Source: JAOTZA01 sp965224065 (GTDB lineage Bacteria > Acidobacteriota > Thermoanaerobaculia > Multivoradales > JAHEKO01). From it: 64,000 nucleotides of DNA. The stretch is from assembly GCA_965224065.1 (NCBI GenBank), contig CBDCYF010000005.1:3224001-3288000 (forward strand), read 5' to 3'. Below, piece after piece: positions 42,631-52,206 of this stretch (the stretch's first letter is position 1; every line of letters starts with the position of its first letter). The translations under genes and the position numbers were made by a program. The notes under the pieces are model-generated. The model saw only the letters and a list, made by a program, of their open reading frames with translations. It searched no databases and had not been told where the DNA came from.

Positions 42631-43506
42631 ATGCTGGCGTCCGACCGAAGTGCTCGTTTCCGCGCGCGCACGTTGGCCCGCCACATGGCGCTGTCGGCCC
42701 TCTCCTGGCAGGGCAGGGTGACGGGTTCTACGGTCTCGGGCCTACGCCGAAAGCGGGTTCATTTTCTCTATCTGCACAGTGTGTTTCCAGGTCAGGAAGA
42801 AGGGTTCCGTACATTGCTCGAGCGCCTGGCGCAAGATCATCGCTTTGTTTCTTACTCAGACGCGGTGCGCCGGATCTCCGTGGGAGAGATCGACGCTTCG
42901 TACGCCACCTTTAGTTTTGACGATGGTTTCCTTAGTTGCCTGCGTGCCGCCGAGATCCTCGACGAGTTTGGCGCATCCGCGGCTTTTTTTATCTGCCCCA
43001 AGTTGGTTGGGCACAGCCGTGCCAGCGACGTGCGTCGCGTGTTCGGCGCCGAAGTTGGCGACGGTGTCGAGCCGACGATGAGCTGGGACGAGATCGAAAC
43101 GCTCATGACGGCCGGACACGAAGTCGGCAGCCACACGCTGTCGCATGTCAACCTGGCCAACGCGAGCCGCGATCGAATAGACGAAGAAATCGGTGGGTCC
43201 TTCGAAGTGTTGACCGCGAGAATTGGGAGTGTAGAGCACTTTGCCTGGCCGTTTGGGCGTTTCCGGCATTTTGGCCCTGAAGCTGCCGCCCGGGTGTTCG
43301 AGGCCGGGTTCGAGACTTGCGCCTCCGCCGAGCGCGGTTGTCACACCCACAACCTGACGGGTAGTCCTCGGCAGCTCTGTCTCCGGCGCGAGAACGTCGA
43401 GCCGAGCCAGCCGGTCGCTCACCATCTTTTTTCCATCGGTCGAAGCAGCCGTCGCGCGGATGCGGCAAGCAACCTGTGGCCGGCCGCGTGGAGACCACAG
43501 ATTTGA
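42631..43506 (+). CDS. Polysaccharide deacetylase family protein
   Basis: A 291-residue carbohydrate esterase 4-type (NodB-like) protein. The metal and catalytic residues are in FSFDDGF (D97, D98) and SHTLSH (H168, H172), followed by the hydrophobic WPFGRF strand. Family members remove N- or O-acetyl groups from glycans and need a divalent metal. No signal peptide is seen, which suggests a cytoplasmic action on lipid-linked intermediates. The ATG at 42631 has no strong ribosome-binding site; it follows the sulfotransferase stop by 35 nt. Confidence 0.88.
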   Translation: MLASDRSARFRARTLARHMALSALSWQGRVTGSTVSGLRRKRVHFLYLHSVFPGQEEGFRTLLERLAQDHRFVSYSDAVRRISVGEIDASYATFSFDDGFLSCLRAAEILDEFGASAAFFICPKLVGHSRASDVRRVFGAEVGDGVEPTMSWDEIETLMTAGHEVGSHTLSHVNLANASRDRIDEEIGGSFEVLTARIGSVEHFAWPFGRFRHFGPEAAARVFEAGFETCASAERGCHTHNLTGSPRQLCLRRENVEPSQPVAHHLFSIGRSSRRADAASNLWPAAWRPQI

Positions 43507-43558
43507 CGGCTACCCGCGCGGGCCGCACGGCGGCGTGCCGACAAAAGGCTCCGAGTCG

Positions 43559-44401
43559 ATGAGATTGCCTGATTTTCTCATCGTTGGGGCGGCGAGGTCC
43601 GGCACGACGACGCTCTATCGCGACTTGATGACCCATCCCTCTATTTTTTTCCCCATCGACAAAGAGCCGGGCAATCTTGTAAGCGATGAAGTCCTGACCG
43701 ATGCCGGGCGTCGGGCGTACTCGCGCCTTTTCGATAAAGCCGGCACCGGTCAGCTGTGCGGCGAAGCTACGACGCGTTATACGCATCGACCCGACGTCGA
43801 GGGTGTGCCGGGTCGAGCGCTGCGTGTGCTCGGCAAGGACCTGAAATGTCTCTATATCGTCCGCAACCCCGTCGACAAGATCATCAGCACCCACCACCTG
43901 TATGTTTCCCGGGGCTGGGTCTCGCCGGACATCAATATCGCCGTGCGTGAGCACGCACCGCTTCTGAACCACGCCCGGTATGCGATGCAGATCGAGCCAT
44001 GGTTGGACGAGTTCGGGCCGGACCGGGTCCGAGTCGTGAGATTCGAGACCTTTGTCGAGAACCGGCAGCGGATCGTCGGCGAGCTCGAGGAGTTTCTCGG
44101 CCTCGAGCCCAAGCCGGACCTGGTGAGAGCCGATCGGGCTTTCAACCAGAGCAGCAAGGAAACCACGCCCGCCGGTCCGTTTGCGGGGATCATACGGAAT
44201 CCTCTCTACCGCCGCCTGCTCCGGCCGATCTTGTCGCCGGATGTTCGCGCGTGGGCCCGCCGCCGCTTCCTCCCGCGCATGCCGGGGCGCCCCCAGCCGC
44301 CGACCCAAGAGACGGTCGGTTACATACTGGATAGCCTGGCGACAGACATGGAACGGCTACCGGCCCTGTTCGGCAGGCGGGAGGCCTTCTGGGACTTCTG
44401 A
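43559..44401 (+). CDS. Sulfotransferase (Stf0/NodH-like group)
   Basis: A 280-residue sulfotransferase. The PAPS loop is VGAARSGTTTLYRDL near residues 8-22 and the 3'-phosphate motif is YIVRNPVDKIISTHH near residue 101. The C-terminal half is typical of bacterial glycan sulfotransferases. AAAAGG lies upstream of the ATG at 43559, and 52 nt separate it from the deacetylase gene. It is convergent with the PglC-like gene, whose stop is six bases away. The acceptor is probably a sugar of the surface glycan. Confidence 0.9.
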   Translation: MRLPDFLIVGAARSGTTTLYRDLMTHPSIFFPIDKEPGNLVSDEVLTDAGRRAYSRLFDKAGTGQLCGEATTRYTHRPDVEGVPGRALRVLGKDLKCLYIVRNPVDKIISTHHLYVSRGWVSPDINIAVREHAPLLNHARYAMQIEPWLDEFGPDRVRVVRFETFVENRQRIVGELEEFLGLEPKPDLVRADRAFNQSSKETTPAGPFAGIIRNPLYRRLLRPILSPDVRAWARRRFLPRMPGRPQPPTQETVGYILDSLATDMERLPALFGRREAFWDF

Positions 44402-44407
44402 GCTGGA

Positions 44408-45115
44408 CTAGATTTCCGTCGGGGTAGTGGTTTTTGACGAGCGCGGAACCTCGGGCAGGACACTCTCGTGCAGTCGACTGCCGGGAGCGATCACTGCCAC
44501 TGCGGTAAGCAACAGGAGCTTGAGATCGAGAGACGTGTTTTGGTTCTCGATGTACCAAGCCTCCAGCTCGCCCTTTCGTGGCGCGATTTCCAGCCGGTAG
44601 CAATCGAGTGGCGGGAGGCGGCTCTCCGCCAGCACGCGCTCTTCGTCGCGAAACACGATCGAGCCCAGACCGGTAAGACCGGGCTGTACCTCGACCACTT
44701 TGCGCTGGATCTCTGGTGAATAGCATTCGAAATCGCTTCGAGCCAGCGGCCGCGGTCCGACCAGGCTCATATTTCCAACCAGGACGTTCCACAGCTGGGG
44801 CACCTCGTTCAGCTTGGTCTTTCTCAGAAAGCGGCCCACGGGCAGCACTCTCGGATCGTCGGGGACCGTTAGAGTGCCGTGCTTCATGTTGGGGCTGTCT
44901 TTGAGCATGGTCGCGAACTTGAGCAGCTCGAAAGGGCGCCCACGCAGCCCGATGCGCTTCTGTTTGAAGAAGATCTCGCGCTCTCCGGTTAGGGCCAGAA
45001 TGACGACAATGATCAGACCCAGCGGGGAAAAAAAGGCTAGCAGGACGGCTGCGGCCGTGATGTCCAGCAAACGTTTCATCGCTTTTTTGACGGTCCCGAT
45101 GGGCCGCGAATCCAT
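44408..45115 (-). CDS. Short phosphoglycosyl transferase (bacterial sugar transferase, PglC-like)
   Basis: A ~235-residue monotopic membrane enzyme. A single reentrant hydrophobic helix (LLDITAAAVLLAFFSPLGLI) is followed by the full catalytic core: FFKQKRIGLRGRPF, FLRKTKLNEVPQLWNVL, GNMSLVGPRPL and QPGLTGLG. Such enzymes transfer a sugar phosphate, often diNAc-bacillosamine, GlcNAc or galactose phosphate, to undecaprenyl phosphate. The lack of the long N-terminal membrane region places it with PglC. The start is uncertain: 45115, 45079 or a TTG at 45169 are possible, none with a strong ribosome-binding site. Confidence 0.9.
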   Translation of the reverse strand: MDSRPIGTVKKAMKRLLDITAAAVLLAFFSPLGLIIVVILALTGEREIFFKQKRIGLRGRPFELLKFATMLKDSPNMKHGTLTVPDDPRVLPVGRFLRKTKLNEVPQLWNVLVGNMSLVGPRPLARSDFECYSPEIQRKVVEVQPGLTGLGSIVFRDEERVLAESRLPPLDCYRLEIAPRKGELEAWYIENQNTSLDLKLLLLTAVAVIAPGSRLHESVLPEVPRSSKTTTPTEI

Positions 45116-45264
45116 TGGCCGTGATAGCTCGGGGGGTGAATATACCAACCCCGTTTCTGGTCTCTCCAAGCTGCAACCCCGGCGGGCAATCGGGCAAAGG
45201 CTCAGTCTCGCGCCTTGCTAGACTTCCGGCCAGTGAGGACCTTCCGGCGTCCGCGATCCAGTTG

Positions 45265-47355
45265 ATGGGCAAGCAAAGGCGAGCAGCAACGGGCTTCGCG
45301 TTCACCCTGGCCCTCGTGCTCTTGGCCTGGATGCCGGCACTTCTTCATGATGTGGCCGGCGACCCGTCCTTTTCTCGAGTCCTCAGCACGCCGGCGCTGG
45401 CGAGGGCGGCGGGTATCTTCGCCGGAATCTGGTTGATCCTGGGCGCGGTGGTCGCCGGGACGTCGACCCTGCTGGCCAGAGGGAGCAAGGTCCCAGGCCT
45501 GGGGGCTGGGATCGCACTGGCCGGCTCCACAGTGGCGCTGCTGGCCCGGCAGTGGGCTCAGGAATCGCTGGCGGAGTCGGCGTTTTCGACCGAGGTCAGG
45601 GCTCTTTTCCTCGTTGCGGGTGCGACAGTGGGCGTCGGGATCGTATTGCGCGCCTTGACTCTCGTTCCGCTAGCAAGCCGCGAGCGTTCGCGGTGGGCTC
45701 TGGCGTTGGCGATCCTGAGCTTGGCGGCATTGGCGGTTCGGCTGTGGCAAGAGCTGGGTGATGAGAGCTACGGCCTCTGGCCGTTGATCTTTGCCATGCC
45801 GCTGGTTGGGGCCCTGGTTCTGCTCTCGGTGGCGTCCGGTGTCTTGGCCGCTCGCAGCGGACTGATCGCTGCAACGATCTTGGCGGCGTTGTCACCACTC
45901 CTCGCGCTAGGGTGGTCGGACGGGCATCGTTCACCCGCTGCTCCCCGCAAACGGGCCGCAGCCAACGCTCCCAACGTCGTGGTGTTCATGATCGACACGC
46001 TGCGCGCCGACCACACCGGTTTGGGCGGCTACGGCCGCGACACGACCCCCCACATCGACGCGGCCACGACACTGCGCGCCACTGTGTTCTCGCAAGCGCT
46101 GGCCAATGCTCCTTTTACCAAGCCGTCCGTTACGGCGCTGTTTACCTCCCGACTCGCCGATCCCGTGAAGTTGTCTCCCGAGCCGGACGCCTGGACCATG
46201 GCGCGGGCGTTCTGGGAAGCTGGCTATGACACCGGCGCGTTTTCGTCGAACCACGTGATCTCGGGGGAGGGCTACGACAATGGCTTTCGAACCTTTTTCT
46301 CGCTCAGCGTCCTTCGCTTCTTGCAGCGGTCCTTTTTAGTCAAAGAGCTCCTCGCCGGTGGCCGCATGGTCGAGGTTTTTCGTTTTGCCGATCGGCTGCA
46401 CGCGTACAAGATCCCGGGGCCCCAGCTCACAAGGGCGGCGTTGAGCTGGATCGATCGAGTAGAGAAGCGGCCGTTTTTTGCATATGTTCATTCGATCGAC
46501 CCGCACTGGCCGTACCGTGACCACGGCTATGGAATGCTTTCGCCGGAGCTCAGAGACCTCGAAAACCCGATATCGCTTACAGAACTGCTACGCATACAGA
46601 AGCGCGATCCGCACCAGATGGCCCTGCGCCAATCGCCCCGACTTTTGGAGCTTCTGGCCCGGTATGACGAAGAGGTCCGCCACGCCGACCGGGCGATAGG
46701 CGAGCTGCTGGAGGGACTGCGCGAGAGAGGCCTCCGGCGGCGGACCCTTCTGGTAATTGTGGGCGATCACGGAGAGGAATTCTTCGAGCGGGGTGGACTC
46801 GGGCACGGCAAAGACATCGACGAGTTCATGATTCACGTGCCGCTTGCCATTCTCTGGCCGGAAGGGCGCAGGTTTGGCGACCTACCGGCTCGTATCGAAC
46901 AACCGGTCACCCTACTCGATGTTTTGCCCACCCTTACGGACTATCTCAAGCTCGCGGCGCCACCCGAGACGGTGCTCGGTCGCTCGTTGCGGCCGTTGCT
47001 GGAAGGCTCGGACGAGGCCAAGACGGGTCCCCTGGTGGCCGAGTCGCTAAAAGGCGATATCATTTCGGCCACCTACCGAGAGGGCTCAATCAAGGTGCGG
47101 GTGGTTTTCCCTGACCAGGATCGTCGCCTCGAGGAGGGCAGGATTGAGCTCTTCGATCTGGAACGGGATCCCGGCGAGTTGCAGCCGTTCGAGCCAGGGA
47201 GCGAATACGCTCCCTTGGTGGCCCGGGCTCGGTTGGTGCTCGAGGAGTTGTGGGCCGAGCGGCGGTCCGGGGACCAGGTGCCGGTCGAGATGGAGCCGGT
47301 TCCGGGCGAGGACGAAGCGATTCAAAGGTTGCGGGCGTTGGGTTACTTGAACTGA
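45265..47355 (+). CDS. Membrane-anchored sulfatase-family hydrolase/transferase
   Basis: A 696-residue protein. The first ~215 residues contain five or six hydrophobic segments, and the rest is an alkaline-phosphatase-fold sulfatase domain. It has VVVFMIDTLRADH (metal Asp at 244) and a C-terminal GDHGEEF with LGHGKD. The active-site segment is APFTKPSVTALFTS, where Thr285 replaces the Cys or Ser that is converted to formylglycine in classical sulfatases. This Thr type is shared with phospholipid-phosphotransferase-like enzymes (LtaS, EptA), so it may transfer phosphoethanolamine or another group instead of cleaving sulfate. The ATG at 45265 is the first good start; the upstream frame overlaps the divergent PglC-like gene. 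Confidence 0.85.
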   Translation: MGKQRRAATGFAFTLALVLLAWMPALLHDVAGDPSFSRVLSTPALARAAGIFAGIWLILGAVVAGTSTLLARGSKVPGLGAGIALAGSTVALLARQWAQESLAESAFSTEVRALFLVAGATVGVGIVLRALTLVPLASRERSRWALALAILSLAALAVRLWQELGDESYGLWPLIFAMPLVGALVLLSVASGVLAARSGLIAATILAALSPLLALGWSDGHRSPAAPRKRAAANAPNVVVFMIDTLRADHTGLGGYGRDTTPHIDAATTLRATVFSQALANAPFTKPSVTALFTSRLADPVKLSPEPDAWTMARAFWEAGYDTGAFSSNHVISGEGYDNGFRTFFSLSVLRFLQRSFLVKELLAGGRMVEVFRFADRLHAYKIPGPQLTRAALSWIDRVEKRPFFAYVHSIDPHWPYRDHGYGMLSPELRDLENPISLTELLRIQKRDPHQMALRQSPRLLELLARYDEEVRHADRAIGELLEGLRERGLRRRTLLVIVGDHGEEFFERGGLGHGKDIDEFMIHVPLAILWPEGRRFGDLPARIEQPVTLLDVLPTLTDYLKLAAPPETVLGRSLRPLLEGSDEAKTGPLVAESLKGDIISATYREGSIKVRVVFPDQDRRLEEGRIELFDLERDPGELQPFEPGSEYAPLVARARLVLEELWAERRSGDQVPVEMEPVPGEDEAIQRLRALGYLN

Positions 47356-47370
47356 GGATCGAGACACATC

Positions 47371-48066
47371 ATGGACGCTGTCATTCTTGCGGGAGGACTT
47401 GGAACGCGCCTCCGTCCCTTTACCGAGATCATTCCCAAGCCGCTTCTGCCTGTGGGGGAGCAGTCTTTGATGGAAGTACAGATCGAGGGTCTCAAGAAAG
47501 GCGGGTTCTCGAGGATTCACATCGCCACAAACTACAAGTCCAACTATGTCGAGGCGTATCTGGGTGATGGGGCGCGATTTGGCGTTGAACTGCACTACAG
47601 CCGGGAGGAGAAGCCGCTCGGGACTTGCGGTCCGCTCAGCTTGTTGCGTCGGGAGCTGACCGAGCCCTTTGTGGTCGTCAACGGCGACATTCTGACCACC
47701 TTCGATTTCGGCAAGCTCTACGCGTTCGGTGTCGAGAGGGATTCCCTCTTGACTCTCGGGACGAAGATCATCACGACGCCATTTCGGTTTGGCAACGTTC
47801 AAGTCGACGCGAATGACTACGTCGTTGGTGTCGAGGAGAAGCCGGAGCTCAAACTCGAAATCTTGGCCGGGATCTATTTTTTGAAGCCGGGCATTTTCGA
47901 GCTCATACCGGACGACACCTACTTCGGGATGGACACGCTGATCAAGGACATGAGCGCAAGAAACTACAAGATCAGCCGCTACCTGATCGAAGACTACTGG
48001 CTGGATGTAGGGCAAGTAGAAGATTACAGTCAGGCTCGCCAGGATTTCGAAGAGCATTTTCCCTGA
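47371..48066 (+). CDS. Sugar-phosphate nucleotidyltransferase
   Basis: A 231-residue Rossmann-like nucleotidyltransferase. The nucleotide-binding signature GGLGTRLRPFTEIIPKPLLPV lies at residues 8-28, split here as GGLGTRLRPFTE and PKPLLPV, and VVVNGDILTTFD carries the metal Asp. It makes an NDP-sugar from NTP and sugar-1-phosphate. The short form without a C-terminal hexapeptide domain resembles GDP-mannose and heptose/rhamnose-type enzymes. The nucleotide and sugar specificity are unknown. It lies between the sulfatase and a GT4 gene with short gaps, consistent with an operon. Confidence 0.9.
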   Translation: MDAVILAGGLGTRLRPFTEIIPKPLLPVGEQSLMEVQIEGLKKGGFSRIHIATNYKSNYVEAYLGDGARFGVELHYSREEKPLGTCGPLSLLRRELTEPFVVVNGDILTTFDFGKLYAFGVERDSLLTLGTKIITTPFRFGNVQVDANDYVVGVEEKPELKLEILAGIYFLKPGIFELIPDDTYFGMDTLIKDMSARNYKISRYLIEDYWLDVGQVEDYSQARQDFEEHFP

Positions 48067-48083
48067 CCATCACTACTAGCGGA

Positions 48084-49253
48084 ATGCGGATCGGAATCAA
48101 GGCGAACACAAGGTTGAGTGCGGGTCTCTTCGCCTTTGTGGAGGGCTTTGCGGAGGGCGTTTGCTCCAACCGCGAGGTCGAGAGACTAAATGTCTTCGCC
48201 GGACCGCGAGGGCGGCTTTTGGTGGGGTGGGGCGAGGAGGGATTGTCGGAGTTTTCCGACTGCAGCGCCGAAATTCGGCTATGCCCGGGCGCGTTTCGAG
48301 GCCGGTTGGCGCTTTCCGTCTACGATCGAGTGTTTTTCCCACGCAGGGTGAGCAGTGCCGACATTGACGCGCTGCTGTGCCCGGGCAACGTGGCGGTCCG
48401 TGTTCCGGGGGCCAAGACAATCTACTGGCCTCAGACCGTTCTTCCGCTGGCACGGAAGAACGGGGAATTGGGCCGGCTCCAAGAGGAAAGGTCGGGGAGG
48501 ACCGGTGTTTTTGAGCGGCTATTGCTGGCGCGAATCGCCTCTTCTTGCCGGCAGGCCGACGGGATCATCTTCTCCAGTAACTACGCTCGGCGTCTTTACG
48601 AGAAAGTGATCGGAATCGACAGTAAAACGGCCGTGGTGTACCCCCCGGGCAAGCGGCTGCACAGGGCCGCGAGCCGGTGGAAAGGCGAACAGGAGGACTG
48701 CTTTCTCTTCGTCTCCACCCTCTCCACTTACAAGATGGTCAGTGAGTTGGTGCAAGGCTTTGCGGAATTTCTAGACAGCCAGTCGCCGAGAGCCTTCCGA
48801 CTTCTCATCGTGGGACGCGCGGCGGATCGCGGTTATGGGGAGAAGGTCGACTCCTTGATCGCGGACCTTGGTTTGCACGGCTCGGTCCGGCGGCTCGGCT
48901 TTGTCGCCGATGACGAGCTGAGCGACCTCTACCGGCGCTGCAAGTACTTTGTATTTCCGTCGGCCTGTGAGAATGCAGGGTCTTTTGCCCTGCTGGACGC
49001 ATTGGCCTACGGCAAGGTCGTTTTGTGCTCGTCTCTTTCATCGATGAAGGAGATCTGTGGGTCCGCCGCGTTGTACTTCGACCCTCGCGACCCTATGGAC
49101 ATCGCCGCGTGCCTGCGGGGTGCCGTCGAGCGCCCCGAAATCGCGAGTGCGATGTCCGAGAAGGCGTTCGAGAGAAGCTCTGAGCTCGGCGGCTGGCAGA
49201 GGGTCGTGGACGAGACCGTCGCCTTTATTCAAAAGGTGGCGGCCGACGCTTGA
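48084..49253 (+). CDS. Glycosyltransferase family 4
   Basis: A 389-residue GT-B fold retaining glycosyltransferase. The C-terminal donor domain has RRLGFVADDELSDLYRRC, then FPSACENAGSFALLDALAYG, the acidic donor-binding motif of GT4. A segment YWPQTVLPLARKN lies in the N-terminal acceptor domain, and VVYPPG marks the domain hinge. It adds a sugar to the growing repeat unit on the cytoplasmic face. It follows the nucleotidyltransferase by 17 nt and is convergent with the NeuD-like acetyltransferase. Confidence 0.9.
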   Translation: MRIGIKANTRLSAGLFAFVEGFAEGVCSNREVERLNVFAGPRGRLLVGWGEEGLSEFSDCSAEIRLCPGAFRGRLALSVYDRVFFPRRVSSADIDALLCPGNVAVRVPGAKTIYWPQTVLPLARKNGELGRLQEERSGRTGVFERLLLARIASSCRQADGIIFSSNYARRLYEKVIGIDSKTAVVYPPGKRLHRAASRWKGEQEDCFLFVSTLSTYKMVSELVQGFAEFLDSQSPRAFRLLIVGRAADRGYGEKVDSLIADLGLHGSVRRLGFVADDELSDLYRRCKYFVFPSACENAGSFALLDALAYGKVVLCSSLSSMKEICGSAALYFDPRDPMDIAACLRGAVERPEIASAMSEKAFERSSELGGWQRVVDETVAFIQKVAADA

Positions 49254-49298
49254 CGCCCTCTAGATCGTGCTTCTCACCGGCGATTGTCGATTGACCCG

Positions 49299-49928
49299 CT
49301 ATCCGTTTTCGGGGTCGAGCGGCCGAGCTGGAACACCGCCTACACTGCCGTGGGCCGGAACGTCGGCCACCACGGCGGCCCCGGCACCGACCACCGCCCA
49401 GTCGCCGATCGAGATGCCGGGCTTGATGGAACAGCCGAGCCCCAGGAGCGCTCCTTGCCCCACCCTGACGTCACCTCCCAGATGAGCTCCCGGGCCGATG
49501 TGTACGTAGTCACCCAGGACACAGTCATGGTCGACGGTGGCGGCGGTGTTGATGATCGCGTGAGCGCCCACAATGGCATCGGCCTGGACCACCGTACCTG
49601 CGAAAGCGACGCTTCCGGGGCCGATGCGCGCGCTGGGGTCGATCCACGCGGTGGGGTGGGCGGCGGAAACCCACTCCAGGTCGATCTCGCCGGCGAACCG
49701 CTGACGATCCCGGTTGCCCCCGATCGCGATAATCCCGCGCCGGCAGGGGTGATTGGTGACGTCGGTGAACGGGCCGAGGACGGTCAAGCCCATGACCGGC
49801 CGGCCCCATCGATGCTCGTAGTTCTCGAACACACCTCCGATTCGCACTCCGGCGGCGCGCAGTGTGCTGATGACGACCTTGGCGTGACCGCCGGCGCCGA
49901 GGATGGCTACGGGCTCGTCGCTTCGCAC
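49299..49928 (-). CDS. NeuD/PglD-family sugar O- or N-acyltransferase
   Basis: A 209-residue protein. The N-terminal Rossmann part starts VAILGAGGHAKVV and binds the sugar-nucleotide. The C-terminal part is a left-handed hexapeptide beta-helix (IGPGSVAFAGTVVQADAIVG) with the catalytic His in TVDHDCVLGDYVHIGPGAHL. In PglD this enzyme acetylates the 4-amino group of UDP-4-amino-sugar, using acetyl-CoA. The GTG at 49928 gives the standard family length; upstream extension lies in a low-complexity stretch. It is 58 nt downstream of the O-antigen ligase-like gene on the same strand. Confidence 0.88.
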   Translation of the reverse strand: MRSDEPVAILGAGGHAKVVISTLRAAGVRIGGVFENYEHRWGRPVMGLTVLGPFTDVTNHPCRRGIIAIGGNRDRQRFAGEIDLEWVSAAHPTAWIDPSARIGPGSVAFAGTVVQADAIVGAHAIINTAATVDHDCVLGDYVHIGPGAHLGGDVRVGQGALLGLGCSIKPGISIGDWAVVGAGAAVVADVPAHGSVGGVPARPLDPENG

Positions 49929-49986
49929 GCCAGGGAGCCTATCCGACTCCGTTCTGAGAAAGCGAGACTTGGGGTGTGCCAGCTCG

Positions 49987-51807
49987 CTAGTCGTCCGCTT
50001 CGTCGACCCAGCGGATGTTCTTGACGGCAACCCCCAGCGAGCGAATATCGGTCGATCGCCGCAGCTTTGGATAAGCGCGGAAGTCGCTGAAGGGCCGAAA
50101 GGTCGGCCGGGCTTTGAATGTGAGCAGAATTGATTCCGCACGCGGTGGTCCGACGTCGAACCGAAGCTCCTGCCACCCTCCGGTGATGGTCGTGTGGGCC
50201 ACCTGGTTTCCGTCCAGGCCGACGATCACAGTTACCGGATGTTCCGAAGCTCGCGGATGTCCGTTTGCCAGTTCTATCGCGAGGATCTTGCCTTTCCAGG
50301 GCAGAAGCTGGGCTGCAAAGCCGTCGGTCCAGCGAAAATCGCCGTCGGGGTGGGGCTCGACCTGATGAAATCCAAAACTCTTGTCATGTCCATAGGGTGG
50401 CGAGGCGGCAAAGCCAAGCCGCAACGGCAGCATCAGCAGCGCCATTGCGATGAGCCCCTGGGCGCCTCTTCGTATACGAGGTGCCCGCTCGCAATCTGTA
50501 ACCAACGCAACGCATCCGAGCAGGATCCAGAGAAGCCAGCCGATGGCCCTCAAGTGGAACAGGTGCTGCACCAGACCGTATGTTGCGGCGCCGACCAGGC
50601 TGATGCCCAAGGCCAGGGCGAACGCTTGCTGGTCGGGGCGTGGGCGCCGGAGACAGAGCGCGGCGGTCCAAGCGATCAGTCCAAGTGCAAGCAGACCGGG
50701 CAGACCGCTTTCAGCCGCGATTTGCAGATAGAGGTTGTGAGCGGATCCGCGAAATCGGTGGGCGTCCGGAGACTCGATCGGGTAGAGCAGATCGTACGCC
50801 GGCGAGAAGGAGCCGTGGCCCCATCCCAGAAGCGGGCGCTCCCGGATCATCACCGTCGCCGTGGACCACAGTGGCAATCTGCCCGAGAAACCGCTCTGAA
50901 CCGAGCCGGCCCGCTCCAAAATGGAGTCCACAGGGCTGCCCGAAGCTACGACGAGAGCCATTGCCAACGCCACGGTCGCAGCAGCCGCACCGGCGGTCTT
51001 GAAGACCCGCTCGGGCTGACGGCTCCGCCGCCGGAGCTGGATGGCCGCCCAGACCGCCAGTTGGATTCCAGCAGCGACCCACGCTCCCCGCTGTTTGGTG
51101 AGCAGGAGGCCGGCCGAAACCAAGGCCAGGGTGGGAAAGACGAAACGGCGAGCCCGGTTTGTGCACCGGGCAACTGCCGTCAGCGCCAGGGGAGCCGTGA
51201 GCACGATGTACTGCGAAAGCCAGCCTGAGAGAAAAAAGACCGAGGACATGCGGCGGAACGAAGTGTGGGTCGTGCGCAGCGGCCGGAATTCGCCGAGATC
51301 GACCAAACTGGCGAAGGACGCCAAGCCCAGCAGCAGTGTGCCGCCGAGACCCGCGAGAAGTGCGAATGCCAGCGGCTTCAGGGTGTGTCCGTCGAAGGCT
51401 CTGCGCACCGCCAGAAATAGACCGAGCCCGAGAACGAGATCCAACGCCGCGCGCCAGGTATAGAGCGCGGACCAGCTCTCGACCGCCGGCAGTGCTTTGA
51501 GCAACGAAAACAAAACGGGGGGTTGCCACGAGGGTGGCGAATAGGGTGACGGGATCAAGGTGAGGACGCCTACCGCGACAAAGGCGGCTAGCGGCCACAT
51601 CAGCGGTGACGGCCGGGGCCGGCCACCGCGCCAAGCGGTGAGTATTGCTGCAACACAAGCTGTGTCCAACGCGGCCAGATAGGGTCCACCGGGGGGAGAT
51701 CCGAACACCGGCAGGGCCGCGGCCAGCAACAGCAAGCCCGCCCGTGGTCGCCAGACCCCCAATGCCGCCACGGCGGCGGGTACAAACCAGACTAGCTGCT
51801 CGAACAA
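49987..51807 (-). CDS. O-antigen ligase family protein with extra periplasmic C-terminal domain
   Basis: A 606-residue protein starting at TTG 51807. About twelve hydrophobic segments in the first ~430 residues carry the family signature HNLYLQIAAESGLPGLLAL. The last ~140 residues (from GFHQVEPHPDGDFRWTDGFA to the C-terminus) are a soluble beta-rich domain not found in the other ligase-like proteins here. That domain might bind glycan. Assignment as ligase, polymerase or glycan-to-protein transferase is open. It is upstream of the NeuD-like gene and may share its transcript. Confidence 0.84.
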   Translation of the reverse strand: MFEQLVWFVPAAVAALGVWRPRAGLLLLAAALPVFGSPPGGPYLAALDTACVAAILTAWRGGRPRPSPLMWPLAAFVAVGVLTLIPSPYSPPSWQPPVLFSLLKALPAVESWSALYTWRAALDLVLGLGLFLAVRRAFDGHTLKPLAFALLAGLGGTLLLGLASFASLVDLGEFRPLRTTHTSFRRMSSVFFLSGWLSQYIVLTAPLALTAVARCTNRARRFVFPTLALVSAGLLLTKQRGAWVAAGIQLAVWAAIQLRRRSRQPERVFKTAGAAAATVALAMALVVASGSPVDSILERAGSVQSGFSGRLPLWSTATVMIRERPLLGWGHGSFSPAYDLLYPIESPDAHRFRGSAHNLYLQIAAESGLPGLLALGLIAWTAALCLRRPRPDQQAFALALGISLVGAATYGLVQHLFHLRAIGWLLWILLGCVALVTDCERAPRIRRGAQGLIAMALLMLPLRLGFAASPPYGHDKSFGFHQVEPHPDGDFRWTDGFAAQLLPWKGKILAIELANGHPRASEHPVTVIVGLDGNQVAHTTITGGWQELRFDVGPPRAESILLTFKARPTFRPFSDFRAYPKLRRSTDIRSLGVAVKNIRWVDEADD

Positions 51808-52206
51808 TGCGCCTGCTTAGATGGACTGGGCTGCGCAGCCCCTGGCTCGGTGCTCTCAGCCCCGATCATTTGTCTACGCCGGCCCCGATGTGGCCATCGA
51901 GATCTTCTCGTAGAATGGCGCCGGCGCGACCGCCAGTGTAGTGGCCGCACCACCCTATACGACTGCGAGACGGTGAGATCGCTTGTGAGCCCGGATAGCC
52001 AAAGCAGATCATGACGCGTGTGAGGTTCGGAGGCCAAGTGGTGATGTCTCTCGATCGTCGAAACCAATCTAGCGGGTAGATGTTCCGGGATCAAGGAACC
52101 CTCGCCGAATCCAAATCAGTCTTCAGGTCCGGCATACGACCGGCGATGCGCGGTAATGGCTCGGGCTCGATAACCATTGGCTAGCCGCCTAGGAAGGAAT
52201 AGAAGG
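51808..52206. other. 399-bp divergent intergenic region
   Basis: This separates the ligase-like gene (minus) from a methyltransferase gene (plus). It is lower in GC than its neighbours and probably holds both promoters. I see no convincing gene, tRNA or strong inverted repeat. GGAAGG at 52192-52197 serves the downstream start. Confidence 0.5.
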
